64,000 nt of DNA, taken from NCBI GenBank assembly GCA_001464375.1, contig LNEW01000082.1, positions 62,001-126,000 on the forward strand. The letters run 5' to 3'. Below are positions 31,084-40,361 of this stretch, one piece after another (the stretch's first letter is position 1; every line of letters starts with the position of its first letter). This DNA is from Rhodospirillales bacterium Ga0074136. Lineage in GTDB: Bacteria > Pseudomonadota > Alphaproteobacteria > Acetobacterales > Acetobacteraceae. Under the pieces are notes generated by a model that saw only the letters and a list, made by a program, of their open reading frames with translations, made no database searches and had not been told where the DNA came from. The translations under genes and the position numbers were made by a program.

Positions 31084-32157
31084 ATGACCATGGTCCATGC
31101 CCCGAACCGCCCGCCCGCCGGCGCGCCGCCCACCCGCATCAACCTCTATTCCGACACCCAGACGCGCCCGACGCCCGCCATGAAGGACGCGATGATGCGC
31201 GCCGAGGTCGGCGACGAGCAGCACGGCGACGACCCCACCGTGCACGAACTGTGCGACCGCATGGCGGCGCTGATGGGCAAGCAGGCGGCGATGTACCTGC
31301 CGTCCGGCACCATGTGCAACGTGATCGCCATCCTCACCCATTGCGGCAAGGGCGACGAGGTGATCGCGCACGAGACGTCCCACATCCTGCACAGCGAGGG
31401 CGGCACCCACGCCGCGCTCACGGGGGTGCAGATCATGCCCATGAAGGGCCCGCGCGGCATGTTCACCGCCGATGACGTGCGCGCCGCGATCCGCCCCAAG
31501 ACCCGCTACGCGCCGCCCCAGCGCCTGCTGGAGGTCGAGCAGACCGCCAACATCGGCGGCGGCGCCATCTGGCCGCTGGCGCAGCTCAACGCCGTCGCGG
31601 ACGTCGCGCATGAACAGGGCTGGGCCACGCACATGGACGGCGCGCGGCTGATGAATGCTTGCGTGGGTGCGGGCATCGCGGCCAAGGACATGGTGGCGAA
31701 CTACGATTCGGTCTGGCTCGATTTCACCAAGGGCCTCGGCGCGCCGCTCGGCGCCGTGCTGTGTGGCGATGAGGAATTCATCGGCCGCGCCTGGCGCTGG
31801 AAGCAGCGCCTGGGTGGGTCGATGCGCCAGGCCGGGATCTGCGCCGCCGCCTGCATCTACGCACTCGACCACCATGTCGACCGCCTCGCGGAGGACCACG
31901 CGAATGCCAAGGCGCTCGCCCGCGGCCTGCGTCAGATCCAGGGCGTGGTGGTCGAGGAACCCGACACCAACCTGGTGTTCTTCGACATCAAGGGTGCCGG
32001 CATGACGGTGGAGCAGTTGCAGGCCAAGCTGACCATGCGCGGCGTGGCGGTCAGCGGCCTCGGCGGCCGCGTGCGTGCCTGCACCCACCTCGATGTCACG
32101 GCGCCGATGATCGACGAGGCAATCAGCGAGATCCGTACGGCCCTCGCCGCCGCCTGA
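31084..32157 (+). CDS. Threonine aldolase family protein
   Basis: A 357-residue PLP enzyme of the beta-eliminating lyase fold. These cleave L-threonine or L-allo-threonine to glycine and acetaldehyde. Typical segments are LYSDTQTRPTPAMKDAM near residue 21, the GDEQHGDDPTVHEL segment near 44, the stacking HETSHI, the PLP aspartate region HMDGARLMNA near 182 and the lysine in DFTKGLGAPLGAVL near 215. A second ATG two codons in (MVHAPN) could also start. The stereochemical preference cannot be read from sequence. Confidence 0.9.
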   Translation: MTMVHAPNRPPAGAPPTRINLYSDTQTRPTPAMKDAMMRAEVGDEQHGDDPTVHELCDRMAALMGKQAAMYLPSGTMCNVIAILTHCGKGDEVIAHETSHILHSEGGTHAALTGVQIMPMKGPRGMFTADDVRAAIRPKTRYAPPQRLLEVEQTANIGGGAIWPLAQLNAVADVAHEQGWATHMDGARLMNACVGAGIAAKDMVANYDSVWLDFTKGLGAPLGAVLCGDEEFIGRAWRWKQRLGGSMRQAGICAAACIYALDHHVDRLAEDHANAKALARGLRQIQGVVVEEPDTNLVFFDIKGAGMTVEQLQAKLTMRGVAVSGLGGRVRACTHLDVTAPMIDEAISEIRTALAAA

Positions 32158-32199
32158 CGCTTCGCCGCCACCGCAGCCATCCCTGCCGGGGGGATCTGC

Positions 32200-33048
32200 A
32201 TGCGTTCGATGCCTGTCGAGATGTTCGGCTTCTTCATGCTGTTCCCCATCATCATGGTGGGGCTCGGCATCGGGATCGCGGTTTGGTCGAAATTCGTCGC
32301 GCGGACCATGAAGCGGATGCGGCCGGTCGAAGTGTCGGCTCTCGCGCCAGGCTATGGCGTTGTCTGGGGGCATGTGGCGGAGGGGAACCTGCGGGCGCCG
32401 CTCTCCGGCCGCCGCTGCGCCTGGTTCGAGGCCTGGGTGGAGGAATTGCGCCCGCCCGAAACCTTCCAGCGGCGCGACGGGGCGCCGCCGCCGGATTGGC
32501 AGCGCGTGTTCTTCGACAGCAGCGACCAAATGATCCGCGTGACGGACGGGAAGGCCAGCTGCTTCGTCGCGCCGGAAGGTGCCCGCGTGTACGAGACCGC
32601 CTGGAGCGCCTGGAACGGCTCATCCGAGAAGCCGCAGCGCGGCGACGCGGAGCCTGAGCTGAACCTTGGCAGCTACACGCCCCCCACCTTGCGCGTGACC
32701 GCCACCGTGAAGTCGGTCTTCGGCGATTCGCCGGCGCAGTATCGCTACGTCGAGCGCTACATCATGGCTGGTGACCCGATCTTTGCGATGGGGGAGGCCG
32801 AGTCCCGGCGCGGTCGTCGTCGCGCCCGGCAGGACGCTGCCGGGGCGCCGGAGGGGGCGGCGCCATCCGGCACCACCGAGGCACGCCTGCGCATCCGCAA
32901 GCCGGACACGCGCCAGCCTTTCGTGATCTCGACGCAGGACCCCTCGGAGGTGCATGCCGACAACCAGCTCGCCGCCACTGGCGGGCTGGTCCTGGCAGGG
33001 TTGGGGCTCTTCGCCGGCTTCGTGCTGTGGAAGCTGCGCTTCGGGTAG
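32200..33048 (+). CDS. GIDE-domain-like membrane protein
   Basis: A 282-residue protein with a transmembrane helix at each end (about 9-31, FFMLFPIIMVGLGIGIAV; about 259-278, LVLAGLGLFAGFVLW). The middle resembles the GIDE/BAM domain of MUL1-type mitochondrial E3 ligases and their bacterial relatives, with GHVAEGNLRAPLSGRRCAWFE near residue 62, then SCFVAPEGARV, and YVERYIMAGDPIFAMGEAE near 187. No RING domain follows, as is normal for bacterial forms. An Arg/Ala-rich insertion is seen near 205-225. Function is unknown; the domain match is by eye. Confidence 0.6.
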   Translation: MRSMPVEMFGFFMLFPIIMVGLGIGIAVWSKFVARTMKRMRPVEVSALAPGYGVVWGHVAEGNLRAPLSGRRCAWFEAWVEELRPPETFQRRDGAPPPDWQRVFFDSSDQMIRVTDGKASCFVAPEGARVYETAWSAWNGSSEKPQRGDAEPELNLGSYTPPTLRVTATVKSVFGDSPAQYRYVERYIMAGDPIFAMGEAESRRGRRRARQDAAGAPEGAAPSGTTEARLRIRKPDTRQPFVISTQDPSEVHADNQLAATGGLVLAGLGLFAGFVLWKLRFG

Positions 33049-33060
33049 ACGTTGCGAAGC

Positions 33061-33684
33061 CTACAGCATCCGCGTCCAGGACGCCTTCGGCCCGATATCC
33101 ACATGGGTGAAGGACCCGTACCAGCCCACCCCCATGAACCCCAGGTGCTGCGAATACATCATCGCCAGGCTGCACACATCGGCCTGCGGCAGCCCCGGCA
33201 CGACGATATCGGCCGCCATGCCGCGCATGTGCAGGCTGTTCGGCGCCGCGAAGGGCAGCGACGCATTGGTCGCCGGCGTGCGGTAGCCCGAGATCAGGCG
33301 GATCGGCCGCGTGTAGGAGAACCGTTCCTGGATCAGCGACAGCATGTCGACCAGCAGCGGCGGGATCGGCCCGGCGGTGCTCGCGCGCAGGTCGCGGAAC
33401 AGGTGCTGCAGGCGCGCCAGCGCGCGGATGTCGTAGTCCTGCCCGGTGCGGTACGCGAGCGCGACTTCCTCCCGCGCCTCGTTCTGGATCCAGATCCAGC
33501 GCTGACGGTCCGGCGCCGGTGACGGCGCCAGGTTGCGCAGGTCCAGGACCTGCGGCCCGTCCCATTCGCCCGGCGCCTGTGGCGTGGCCTGCGCCCGGGC
33601 CGCGCCGCCGGCCAGCACCGCCGTCCCCAGGCCGGCGAGCAGGCCACGACGACGAATCGACGCGGTGCTGAATGGCTTGATCAT
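33061..33684 (-). CDS. DUF882 (YcbK-like, M15-type) exported protein
   Basis: A 207-residue exported protein. The N-terminus (IRRRGLLAGLG) is a Tat-like signal ending near ARAQA. The rest is the DUF882/peptidase M15 fold with zinc-site residues in SGYRTPATNA, NSLHMRGMAADI and FTHVDIGP. The family includes murein endopeptidases such as MepK (YcbK). A longer frame begins 19 codons upstream, but the ATG at 33684 places the signal at the N-terminus. The role in peptidoglycan cleavage is inferred from the family. Confidence 0.85.
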   Translation of the reverse strand: MIKPFSTASIRRRGLLAGLGTAVLAGGAARAQATPQAPGEWDGPQVLDLRNLAPSPAPDRQRWIWIQNEAREEVALAYRTGQDYDIRALARLQHLFRDLRASTAGPIPPLLVDMLSLIQERFSYTRPIRLISGYRTPATNASLPFAAPNSLHMRGMAADIVVPGLPQADVCSLAMMYSQHLGFMGVGWYGSFTHVDIGPKASWTRML

Positions 33685-33775
33685 GGCGTTACACTGCTCC
33701 GCGAAACGGCGCGCGAGCAACCGCCGCGCCGATTCGCGCACGACGTGCGCGGCAGGTGTGTCCCGCGCGCCGCGT

Positions 33776-34753
33776 TCAGTCCGCGCTGGCGCCGGTCAGG
33801 CGCACCAGCGCCTCCATCGTCGCCATGTCGCGGCGCTGGAGGTCGGCCATGGCCTCCGACCCGCCGCCCACCGGCAGGTAGCCGAGGCTGACCATGCGCT
33901 GGTTCACCTCCGGTGAGCGCACGCCGGCGGCGATCGCGTCCGACATCGTCCGAACGATGTTCGCCGGCAGTCGCGCCGGGCCGAAGATGCCGATCCAGGA
34001 ATTGAATTCGTAGCCTGGCACGGCATCCGCGATCGGCGGGACATCCGGCAGCGCCGGCATGCGTTCCGTGCGCGTGACACCCAGCGGGCGCACCTGGCCG
34101 CCCTGGATGAACGACATGGTCTCCGCCAGCGGCGAGAAGACCAGGTCGAGCCGCCCCGCCACCAGGTCCGCCATGGCCGGCGCGCCGCCGCGATACGGGA
34201 TGTGCGTGAACTGCACCCCGGCCCGCTGTTCGAACAGCGCCGCCGCGAAATGCTGCGTGCCGCCCACGCCGCTCGTGCCGATGTTCAACCGGCCGGGATT
34301 GGCACGCGCATAGGCCACGAGTTCCGCCACGCTGTTCAGCGGCAGGGACGGCTTCACCACGATCACCGCGGCACTCACCAGCACCAGCGAGACCGGCGTG
34401 AAGTCGTTCGCCACATGGAAGGGCAGGGCGCGATACAGATACTGGTTGGTCGCATGCGTGCCGACCGACGCCACCACATAGGTCAGCCCGTCCGGTGCGC
34501 TGCGCGCGACGTGTTCCGACCCGATATTGCCGGCAGCACCGACGCGGTTCTCGACCACCACCGGTTGGCCGAGCGTCCCGCTGATCGCATTCGCCACCAG
34601 CCGCCCGGAGGTATCGGTGCTGCCGCCCGCGGCGAAGCCGACCACGAACCGCACCGGCCGGTCCGGTCGCCAGGCCGGCGCCTGCGCCAGCGCGGGAAGG
34701 GTTGGCATGAGGGGCGCGGCACCGAGTGCGCGCAGCAGGCTGCGGCGGTCCAT
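33776..34753 (-). CDS. TTT-family (Bug) periplasmic substrate-binding protein
   Basis: A 325-residue receptor with a Tat-like leader (MDRRSLLRALGA) and signal cleavage near ALA-QA. Family landmarks are RPVRFVVGFAAGG near residue 31, the VVENRVGAAGNIGSEH segment near 68, THIPYRGGAPAMADL near 190 and LPDVPPIAD near 240. It is intact. No transporter membrane genes are in reach, so this is another orphan receptor. Confidence 0.92.
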   Translation of the reverse strand: MDRRSLLRALGAAPLMPTLPALAQAPAWRPDRPVRFVVGFAAGGSTDTSGRLVANAISGTLGQPVVVENRVGAAGNIGSEHVARSAPDGLTYVVASVGTHATNQYLYRALPFHVANDFTPVSLVLVSAAVIVVKPSLPLNSVAELVAYARANPGRLNIGTSGVGGTQHFAAALFEQRAGVQFTHIPYRGGAPAMADLVAGRLDLVFSPLAETMSFIQGGQVRPLGVTRTERMPALPDVPPIADAVPGYEFNSWIGIFGPARLPANIVRTMSDAIAAGVRSPEVNQRMVSLGYLPVGGGSEAMADLQRRDMATMEALVRLTGASAD

Positions 34754-34849
34754 GGATCGGCTTCCTTCCCAGTCTCATTGCGCCACGAGGCGTGGCGATG
34801 GTGCGACCAGGGGAAGCGCGCGCCCGCGGGGTGTCAAGGCAACAGGGCG

Positions 34850-35329
34850 TCAGCCCTGGGCCAGGCGCAGTGCCGCGGCAACCGTCGCGGCGCGCACCGC
34901 CGTCCGGTCGCCGGGGAAGACGTGGCGTTCCACCGCCGTCGCCCCGCCGCGTCGCGCGCAGCCAATGAACACCAGCCCGACCGGCTTGCCGGGCGTCGCA
35001 CCCCCGGGGCCGGCAATGCCGGTGCAGGACAGCGCGATATCCACCTGTGCCGCGCGCAGCGCGCCTTCCGCCATCTCGCGCGCCACGGGCTCGCTGACCG
35101 CGCCATGCGCCGCGAGCGTATCCGCGCCCACGCCGACCATGCGCATCTTGGCGTCGTTGGAGTAGGTCACGAAGCCGGCCATCACCACCGATGACGACCC
35201 GGCGATCGCGGTCAGTGCCGCGGCGATCAGCCCGCCGGTGCAGGACTCTGCCGTGGCGAGGGTGAGCGACTGTGCCTCCAGCGCCGCCAGCAGGTCGCGC
35301 GCCTGGTCGAGCGTCGTCTCCGGCAGCAT
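34850..35329 (-). CDS. CinA-like nicotinamide-nucleotide amidase
   Basis: A 159-residue stand-alone CinA C-terminal domain (PncC type), which deamidates nicotinamide mononucleotide in NAD recycling. TAESCTGGLIAAALT near residue 27, the FVTYSNDAKM segment near 53, SCTGIAGPGG near 105 and KPVGLVFIG are present. The start is taken at 35329, where ATG overlaps the pgpA stop (ATGA). An upstream in-frame codon would lengthen it by 8 residues. It lacks the N-terminal molybdopterin-like domain of full CinA. Confidence 0.92.
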   Translation of the reverse strand: MLPETTLDQARDLLAALEAQSLTLATAESCTGGLIAAALTAIAGSSSVVMAGFVTYSNDAKMRMVGVGADTLAAHGAVSEPVAREMAEGALRAAQVDIALSCTGIAGPGGATPGKPVGLVFIGCARRGGATAVERHVFPGDRTAVRAATVAAALRLAQG

Positions 35330-35778
35330 CACCACAGCCCTCCGGCCAGCCACAGCACCGCGGCGGCCATCGCGCCGGCCAGCACATCATCCAGCATGAC
35401 GCCCGTCGCCCCCGGCAGCCCATCCGCCCAGGACACCGGCCAGGGTTTCAGGATGTCGAAGGCGCGGAACAGGCCAAAGGCGGCAACGGCCCCGATCCAG
35501 CCCGCGCCCGCGGGCAACGCCGCCAGTGCGAGCAGCATGCCCGCCGCCTCGTCCACCACGATCCAGCCGGGGTCCTGCTCGCCGCCCTCGGCCAGCACCG
35601 CGCGCACCGCGATCCATCCCGCCACCGTCACCACCACGGCCAGCGCAAGGCACGCGAACGGTCCGAGCAACACCGCCGGCAGCACGACCAGCGATCCCCA
35701 TGTGCCGGGTGCGGGCCGTAGCCGCCCGATCCCCGCCATCGTCGCCACCGCGAGCGCCGGGCTCATCCGCTGCGTCAT
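35329..35778 (-). CDS. pgpA: Phosphatidylglycerophosphatase A
   Basis: A 149-residue membrane phosphatase that makes phosphatidylglycerol from its phosphate. Four hydrophobic helices alternate with the family motifs APGTWGSL near residue 24, VDEAAGML near 73, AFGLFRAFDILKPWPV near 99 and the C-terminal VMLDDVLAG. The start at 35778 is the ATG nearest the first conserved segment; the longer upstream frame is Arg/Cys-rich shadow coding. It is coupled to cinA. Confidence 0.92.
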   Translation of the reverse strand: MTQRMSPALAVATMAGIGRLRPAPGTWGSLVVLPAVLLGPFACLALAVVVTVAGWIAVRAVLAEGGEQDPGWIVVDEAAGMLLALAALPAGAGWIGAVAAFGLFRAFDILKPWPVSWADGLPGATGVMLDDVLAGAMAAAVLWLAGGLW

Positions 35779-35812
35779 CGCAGGCCTCGCTTCGGCGTCG
35801 CGCCCAGGCCGG

Positions 35813-36664
35813 TCACGGCAGGCGGTCCAGGAAGCCCTCCAGCGCCGCCGCGACAGGCGGTTCGCCCAGCGTCGGCGCATGGCCGGTGCCGGGCAGGCGC
35901 ACCACCTGCATCGCGGGCTGCGCCCGCTGCATCTCCGCGACCGTCGCCGCACTCAGCAGGCGGCTCTCCTCGCCATGCACCAGCATCAGCGGCCGTGTCG
36001 CCAGCGCGCCGAAGTAGGGCCACAGGTCGGGCGGTGGGCCGGCGGCATCGCCTACCGCCTGCTGCGCGATGCGGATGTCCCAGCGCGGATGCCAATGCCC
36101 GTCCGCGCCTTCGGCATAGGTCCGCGTGGCGAAGTCGCGCCAGGCGGCATCGTCCAGCAGCGGCATCGGCGGGTGGCGTTCGCGGAACCAGGCCAGTGCT
36201 GCATCGAGGGTCGGGGAGGCGGGGTCGGTGCCGATGAAATCGACCACCGCCTCCCGCCCCACCGGTTCGATGCGCGGGCCGATGTCGTTCAGCACCACGG
36301 CGGCGATGGCGGTCGGGCGCATCAGTGACATTGCCATGGCCGCGAGCCCGCCGAAGGACGTGCCGACCAGCGCCACTTGATGCAGGTGCAGCGCCGCCAT
36401 CGCGTCCATCACGTCGCGGATCAGCGCCTCGGGCCGGTAGCGCGCCGGGTCGGTGGCGCGCGCGCTCTCGCCATGGCCGATGTAGTCAAGCGCCACCACG
36501 CGCCGCCGCCCGGCCTGGTGAGCAGCGATGGTCACCGCATCCAGCGCGGAGCGGCAGATGCCCGACAGCACCAGCACCGGCATGCGGTCCCGCGGCCCCG
36601 GCCATTCGAGCGCCGACATCGCCAGCCCGTCGCGGGCCGACAGCGTGACGCGCCGCGGCGTCAC
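35813..36664 (-). CDS. Alpha/beta-fold hydrolase
   Basis: A 283-residue hydrolase. The GTG start at 36664 overlaps the stop of the transglycosylase gene (GTGA). The nucleophile elbow GTSFG is near residue 103, an aspartate-containing strand NDIGP near 131 and the catalytic histidine in GTGHAPTLGEP near 263. The DYIGHGES segment near 58 gives the oxyanion/strand-4 region. An esterase, lactonase or C-C hydrolase cannot be told apart. Confidence 0.85.
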   Translation of the reverse strand: MTPRRVTLSARDGLAMSALEWPGPRDRMPVLVLSGICRSALDAVTIAAHQAGRRRVVALDYIGHGESARATDPARYRPEALIRDVMDAMAALHLHQVALVGTSFGGLAAMAMSLMRPTAIAAVVLNDIGPRIEPVGREAVVDFIGTDPASPTLDAALAWFRERHPPMPLLDDAAWRDFATRTYAEGADGHWHPRWDIRIAQQAVGDAAGPPPDLWPYFGALATRPLMLVHGEESRLLSAATVAEMQRAQPAMQVVRLPGTGHAPTLGEPPVAAALEGFLDRLP

Positions 36665-38622
36665 GGCGCGGCGCGCAGGAAGGGCGCCAGCGGATGCTCC
36701 CGCGCCGCGGCGGAGGCATCCTGCGCGCGGTAGACGATCACGTTCTCGATCACGCGCTGGACGTAGTTGCGCGTCTCGGTGAACGGGATCTGTTCCATCC
36801 AGTCGATCATGTCGACACCCGCCCCGCGTGGGTCGCCATAGGTGCCGAGCCACTGGTCCACGCGTCCCGGCCCGGCATTGTAGGCGGCGGCGGCCAGCGG
36901 CAGCGCGCCGGCGTAGCGTTCCAGCATCTGGTCGAGGAAGGCCGCGCCCAGGCGCATGTTCACCTCCGGGCTCGCCGTCAGCTGCGCCACCTGGAAGGGC
37001 TGGCCGAGCCGGAGCGCCACCAGCGTGGCGGTGGACGGCAGCAGCTGCATCAGCCCGCGCGCATTGGCACCGCTCACCGCCTCGGTGTCGAAGTTGCTCT
37101 CCTGGCGCGTGATCGCGTTGATGAAGGCGGGCTCCGGGTTGCTGACCGGCGGCGTATAGGGGGTGGGCCAGCCGACCGGCAGCAGCATGTCGCCGGCCGC
37201 ACCCGCGCGCCGCGCCACCCACACCGCATGGTCCTGCCGGCCGATATGCGCGGCCAGGCGCGCGGCGAGCATGCGGTCGGTGCCGTCATTCGCCAGGTCC
37301 TCCAGCCGCAGCAGGAAGATGCGCGCGCGGCGCGTGTCGCCGAGATCGGCCAGCGTCAGCACCGCGCGGGCCAGTTCGCGCGCCATGAAATCCGCCGCGC
37401 GCGGCGGCGTCACCGGTGGTGTCGCGGCGCGCGCCACGCGGGCGGACAGCCGCGCCGCATCCTCGCCCAGCGCCAGCGCGCCGAGCTGCCCGTAGAACGC
37501 CACCGGCAATTCGGCCGCGGCCGCGTAGCGCGTGCGCGCACCCGACGCATCGCCGCGCGCCGCCAGCGCGCGGCCCTGCCAATAGGCGCTGCGCGCGCGC
37601 GTGATGACCGACCGGCTATCCTGCCCGAGCGCGGTGAAATGCCGTTCCGCCGCGGCGGCGTCGTTGAGCCGGCGCAGGGCGATGAAGCCGGCGAGCATCT
37701 CCGCTTCCTGGCGCGCTTCGCCGGGGGCCGCCTGGCCGTGCGCGGCGGCGGTGCGGTAGGCCTCGCGTTCCTGCCCCAGGCGCAGCAGCTTGCGCGACAG
37801 CACCTGGCGTTCCGACCACACGGCGCGCGCGGCATCGCCGGCTAGGCCCGATTGCAGGCCCTCGGCGGCGGCCCAGGCGGCGGCGGCCTCGGCATCGCGG
37901 TCGCGGCGGCGCAGCAGGCGCGCGTGCTCATAGGCCCAGCCGATATCGGTGGGTCGGGTGGCCAGCGCGCTGTCATCGTCGCGCGCCAGCGCGAGGCGGA
38001 AATTCGCCGCGGCGGCGCGCGCGCTGCCCAGGCGGCCGGCGGCACGCGCGGCGCCCGCAAAATCCCGCGCGAAGGCCAGCCGGTCGAAGCGGCGCCAGTG
38101 GTCGTCCTCGGTCAAGCCGGTGCCGAAGCGCGCGACCAGGGCTTCCTCGGCAAAGGCATCGCCGGCCGTTTCCGTCCAGCCACGCCGGATCACGGCGCGG
38201 GCATCCTGGGCGCGGCCGGTGCGCTCCAACGCCTCGGCATGGCGCAGCGTGCCGACCAGGGTACGCGCCGGCTGGCGGGTGAAGTGCCGCAGCGCCAGCG
38301 CGTCGTCGAGGTCGGCCGACAGCGCCGCCTCGGCCCGGCGCGTCATGGCGTCGGGCAGCGGCCAGTCGGGGTTTTCGGCGAGGAAGGTCACCAGGTCCGC
38401 CGCCGAGGCCGGTGCGGCGCGATTCGACAGGCGCATCCAGAGCACGATCTTGGCGGCGAGCGGATCGGCGGCGTTGGCGAAGGATTCCGCCTCGGCGAAG
38501 CGGCCGGCGCTGGCAGCCGAGAGCGCCTGGCGCCCGGCCGCGCGGGCACCTTCGGGCGCCCAGGGCTGGGCAAGGGTCGGCAGGGGCAGGGCCAGCAGGC
38601 CCAGGATCAGCAGGCGGCGCAT
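36661..38622 (-). CDS. Soluble lytic murein transglycosylase
   Basis: A 653-residue exported enzyme of the Slt70 type. It has a signal peptide (MRRLLILGLLALPL, cleavage after LAQ), a long Ala/Arg-rich alpha-superhelical region to about residue 480, and a C-terminal goose-type lysozyme domain with the catalytic glutamate at about 508 in RQESNFD, followed by GLMQLLP and AAYNAGPGRV. It cleaves glycan strands with 1,6-anhydro-muropeptide formation. It heads a possible operon with the downstream hydrolase. A recycling kinase, anmK, lies elsewhere in the window. Confidence 0.93.
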   Translation of the reverse strand: MRRLLILGLLALPLPTLAQPWAPEGARAAGRQALSAASAGRFAEAESFANAADPLAAKIVLWMRLSNRAAPASAADLVTFLAENPDWPLPDAMTRRAEAALSADLDDALALRHFTRQPARTLVGTLRHAEALERTGRAQDARAVIRRGWTETAGDAFAEEALVARFGTGLTEDDHWRRFDRLAFARDFAGAARAAGRLGSARAAAANFRLALARDDDSALATRPTDIGWAYEHARLLRRRDRDAEAAAAWAAAEGLQSGLAGDAARAVWSERQVLSRKLLRLGQEREAYRTAAAHGQAAPGEARQEAEMLAGFIALRRLNDAAAAERHFTALGQDSRSVITRARSAYWQGRALAARGDASGARTRYAAAAELPVAFYGQLGALALGEDAARLSARVARAATPPVTPPRAADFMARELARAVLTLADLGDTRRARIFLLRLEDLANDGTDRMLAARLAAHIGRQDHAVWVARRAGAAGDMLLPVGWPTPYTPPVSNPEPAFINAITRQESNFDTEAVSGANARGLMQLLPSTATLVALRLGQPFQVAQLTASPEVNMRLGAAFLDQMLERYAGALPLAAAAYNAGPGRVDQWLGTYGDPRGAGVDMIDWMEQIPFTETRNYVQRVIENVIVYRAQDASAAAREHPLAPFLRAAP

Positions 38623-38740
38623 GGCTGCCTTCCTAGCCGATCCGGCCCCGGCTTGTCCCGCAACCTTGTCCCGGAGTCTTGTTCCCAGGGGGCCACGCGC
38701 CTAGTTTCCCGCTCTCGCGTTAGGTCCGGAGGAAACAGCC

Positions 38741-39619
38741 ATGTTCAGGGGCTCGATGGTCGCGCTCATCACGCCGATGCGCCAGGACGGGTCCGTGGAC
38801 GGCAAAGCCTTCCAGGACCTGGTCGAATGGCAGATCGCGGAGGGTACGGAAGGGCTGATCCCGGTCGGCACCACCGGCGAGAGCCCGACCCTGTCGCACG
38901 ACGAGCACAAGCGCGTGGTCGAGATGTGCGTCGCGGCCGCGAAGGGCCGCGTGCCGGTCATCGCCGGCGCGGGCAGCAATTCCACCGCCGAGGCAATCGA
39001 CTTCGCGGTCCATGCCAAGAAGGCCGGCGCGGATGCCACGCTGGTGGTCACGCCCTACTACAACAAGCCGACGCAGGAGGGGATGTTCCTGCACTTCAGC
39101 GCCATCGCCGATGCCGTCGACCTGCCGCTGTTCATCTACAACATCCCGGCGCGCAGCGTGGTCGACATGTCGGTCGAGACCATGGCGCGGCTGGCCAAGC
39201 ACAAGAACATCGTGGGCGTGAAGGACGCGACCGCGAACCTCACCCGCCCGCTGCACCAAAAGCGCGCCTGCGGCGGAGATTTCATCCAGTTGTCCGGCGA
39301 GGACCACACGGCGCTGGCCTTCAATGCGTCGGGCGGGGTGGGCTGCATCAGCGTGACCGCGAATGTCGCGCCACGACTGTGCGCCGAGATGCACAAGGCC
39401 TGGCGGGCAGGGCGGCTCGAGGAGGCGATGGCGATCCAGGACCGCCTGGTGCCGTTGCACGACGCGCTGTTCTGCGAGACCTCGCCCGGCCCGGTGAAGT
39501 ATGCGGCGAGCCTGCTGGCCAAGAGCACCGACCATTGCCGCCTGCCGCTGGCGCCGCTCGGCGATGCCAGCAAGGCGCGGGTGCGCGAGGCGATGGTCTC
39601 GGTGGGGCTGCTGAACTGA
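38741..39619 (+). CDS. dapA: 4-hydroxy-tetrahydrodipicolinate synthase
   Basis: A 292-residue lysine/meso-diaminopimelate biosynthesis enzyme that condenses pyruvate and aspartate semialdehyde. [13 protein letters not shown] near residue 45, the [11 protein letters not shown] segment near 107, the tyrosine of FIYNIPAR near 134 and the Schiff-base lysine in GVKDATAN near 163 are all present. It is preceded by a GGAGGA box and is the genuine dapA, unlike the divergent paralogue at 60.5 kb. Confidence 0.95.
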   Translation: MFRGSMVALITPMRQDGSVDGKAFQDLVEWQIAEGTEGLIPVGTTGESPTLSHDEHKRVVEMCVAAAKGRVPVIAGAGSNSTAEAIDFAVHAKKAGADATLVVTPYYNKPTQEGMFLHFSAIADAVDLPLFIYNIPARSVVDMSVETMARLAKHKNIVGVKDATANLTRPLHQKRACGGDFIQLSGEDHTALAFNASGGVGCISVTANVAPRLCAEMHKAWRAGRLEEAMAIQDRLVPLHDALFCETSPGPVKYAASLLAKSTDHCRLPLAPLGDASKARVREAMVSVGLLN

Positions 39620-39678
39620 GCAACGACCTGATACGGCGCATCGGCGCGGCGACCGCAGCCGCCACCAATCCCTGCGGA

Positions 39679-39696
39679 CCGAGGCGCTTGCCTCGG
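39679..39696. terminator. Hairpin downstream of dapA
   Basis: A perfect CCGAGGC/GCCTCGG stem closes a GCTT loop 60 bp after the dapA stop. There is no T-run after it, so an intrinsic terminator is likely but not certain. The rest of the 193-bp dapA-smpB interval has no gene. Confidence 0.4.
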
Positions 39697-39812
39697 GCCG
39701 GGAGCGCAAGGCGCGACCGCGCCCAGACCGCCCACCGCCCCCGACACGCCAGCGCATGGCGCCAAGGCAAGCCGGCCGGATGGCCGGCGCCCGCCGATTG
39801 AGGGCATAAAAC

Positions 39813-40307
39813 ATGTCACCTGAGAAGAAGAAGACGGGGCTGATCTCCCACGGCATCGCCTCGCAGAACCGCAAGGCGCGCTTCGACTACAAGATCAACG
39901 AGACGATCGAGGCCGGGCTCGCGCTGGTGGGTCCCGAGGTGAAGTCGCTGCGCGCCGGCCGCGCCACGCTGACCGAAGCCTGGGCCGGCGAGCGCGAGGG
40001 CGAGATGTGGCTGTTCAACGCGTATATCCCCGAATGGCAGGCGGGGTCCTTCGTCTCGCGCTTCGAACCCCGCCGGCCGCGCAAGCTGCTGCTGCACCGC
40101 AAGCAGGTGGAAACCCTGACCGGCGCCATCACGCGCGACGGCGCCACGCTGGTGCCGCTGGACATCCACTTCAACGACCGCGGGCGGGCGAAGGTTCTGC
40201 TCGGCCTCGCCGAGGGCAAGAAGCAGCACGACAAGCGCGCGGCGATCGCGGCGCGTGACTGGCAGCGCGACAAGGCGCGGCTGATGCGCAACAAGGGCCG
40301 CGAATAG
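39813..40307 (+). CDS. smpB: SsrA-binding protein SmpB
   Basis: A 164-residue partner of tmRNA in rescue of stalled ribosomes. The beta-barrel core is seen in [36 protein letters not shown] and the basic C-terminal tail ([11 protein letters not shown]) that enters the mRNA channel. Downstream of dapA is its usual place in Rhodospirillales. No ssrA RNA gene was found in this window. Confidence 0.96.
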   Translation: MSPEKKKTGLISHGIASQNRKARFDYKINETIEAGLALVGPEVKSLRAGRATLTEAWAGEREGEMWLFNAYIPEWQAGSFVSRFEPRRPRKLLLHRKQVETLTGAITRDGATLVPLDIHFNDRGRAKVLLGLAEGKKQHDKRAAIAARDWQRDKARLMRNKGRE

Positions 40308-40361
40308 CCGCCCTTGCATCCGCCAGTCGGCGTCGCACGTAACGACCGGCAGGAGTCCCCG

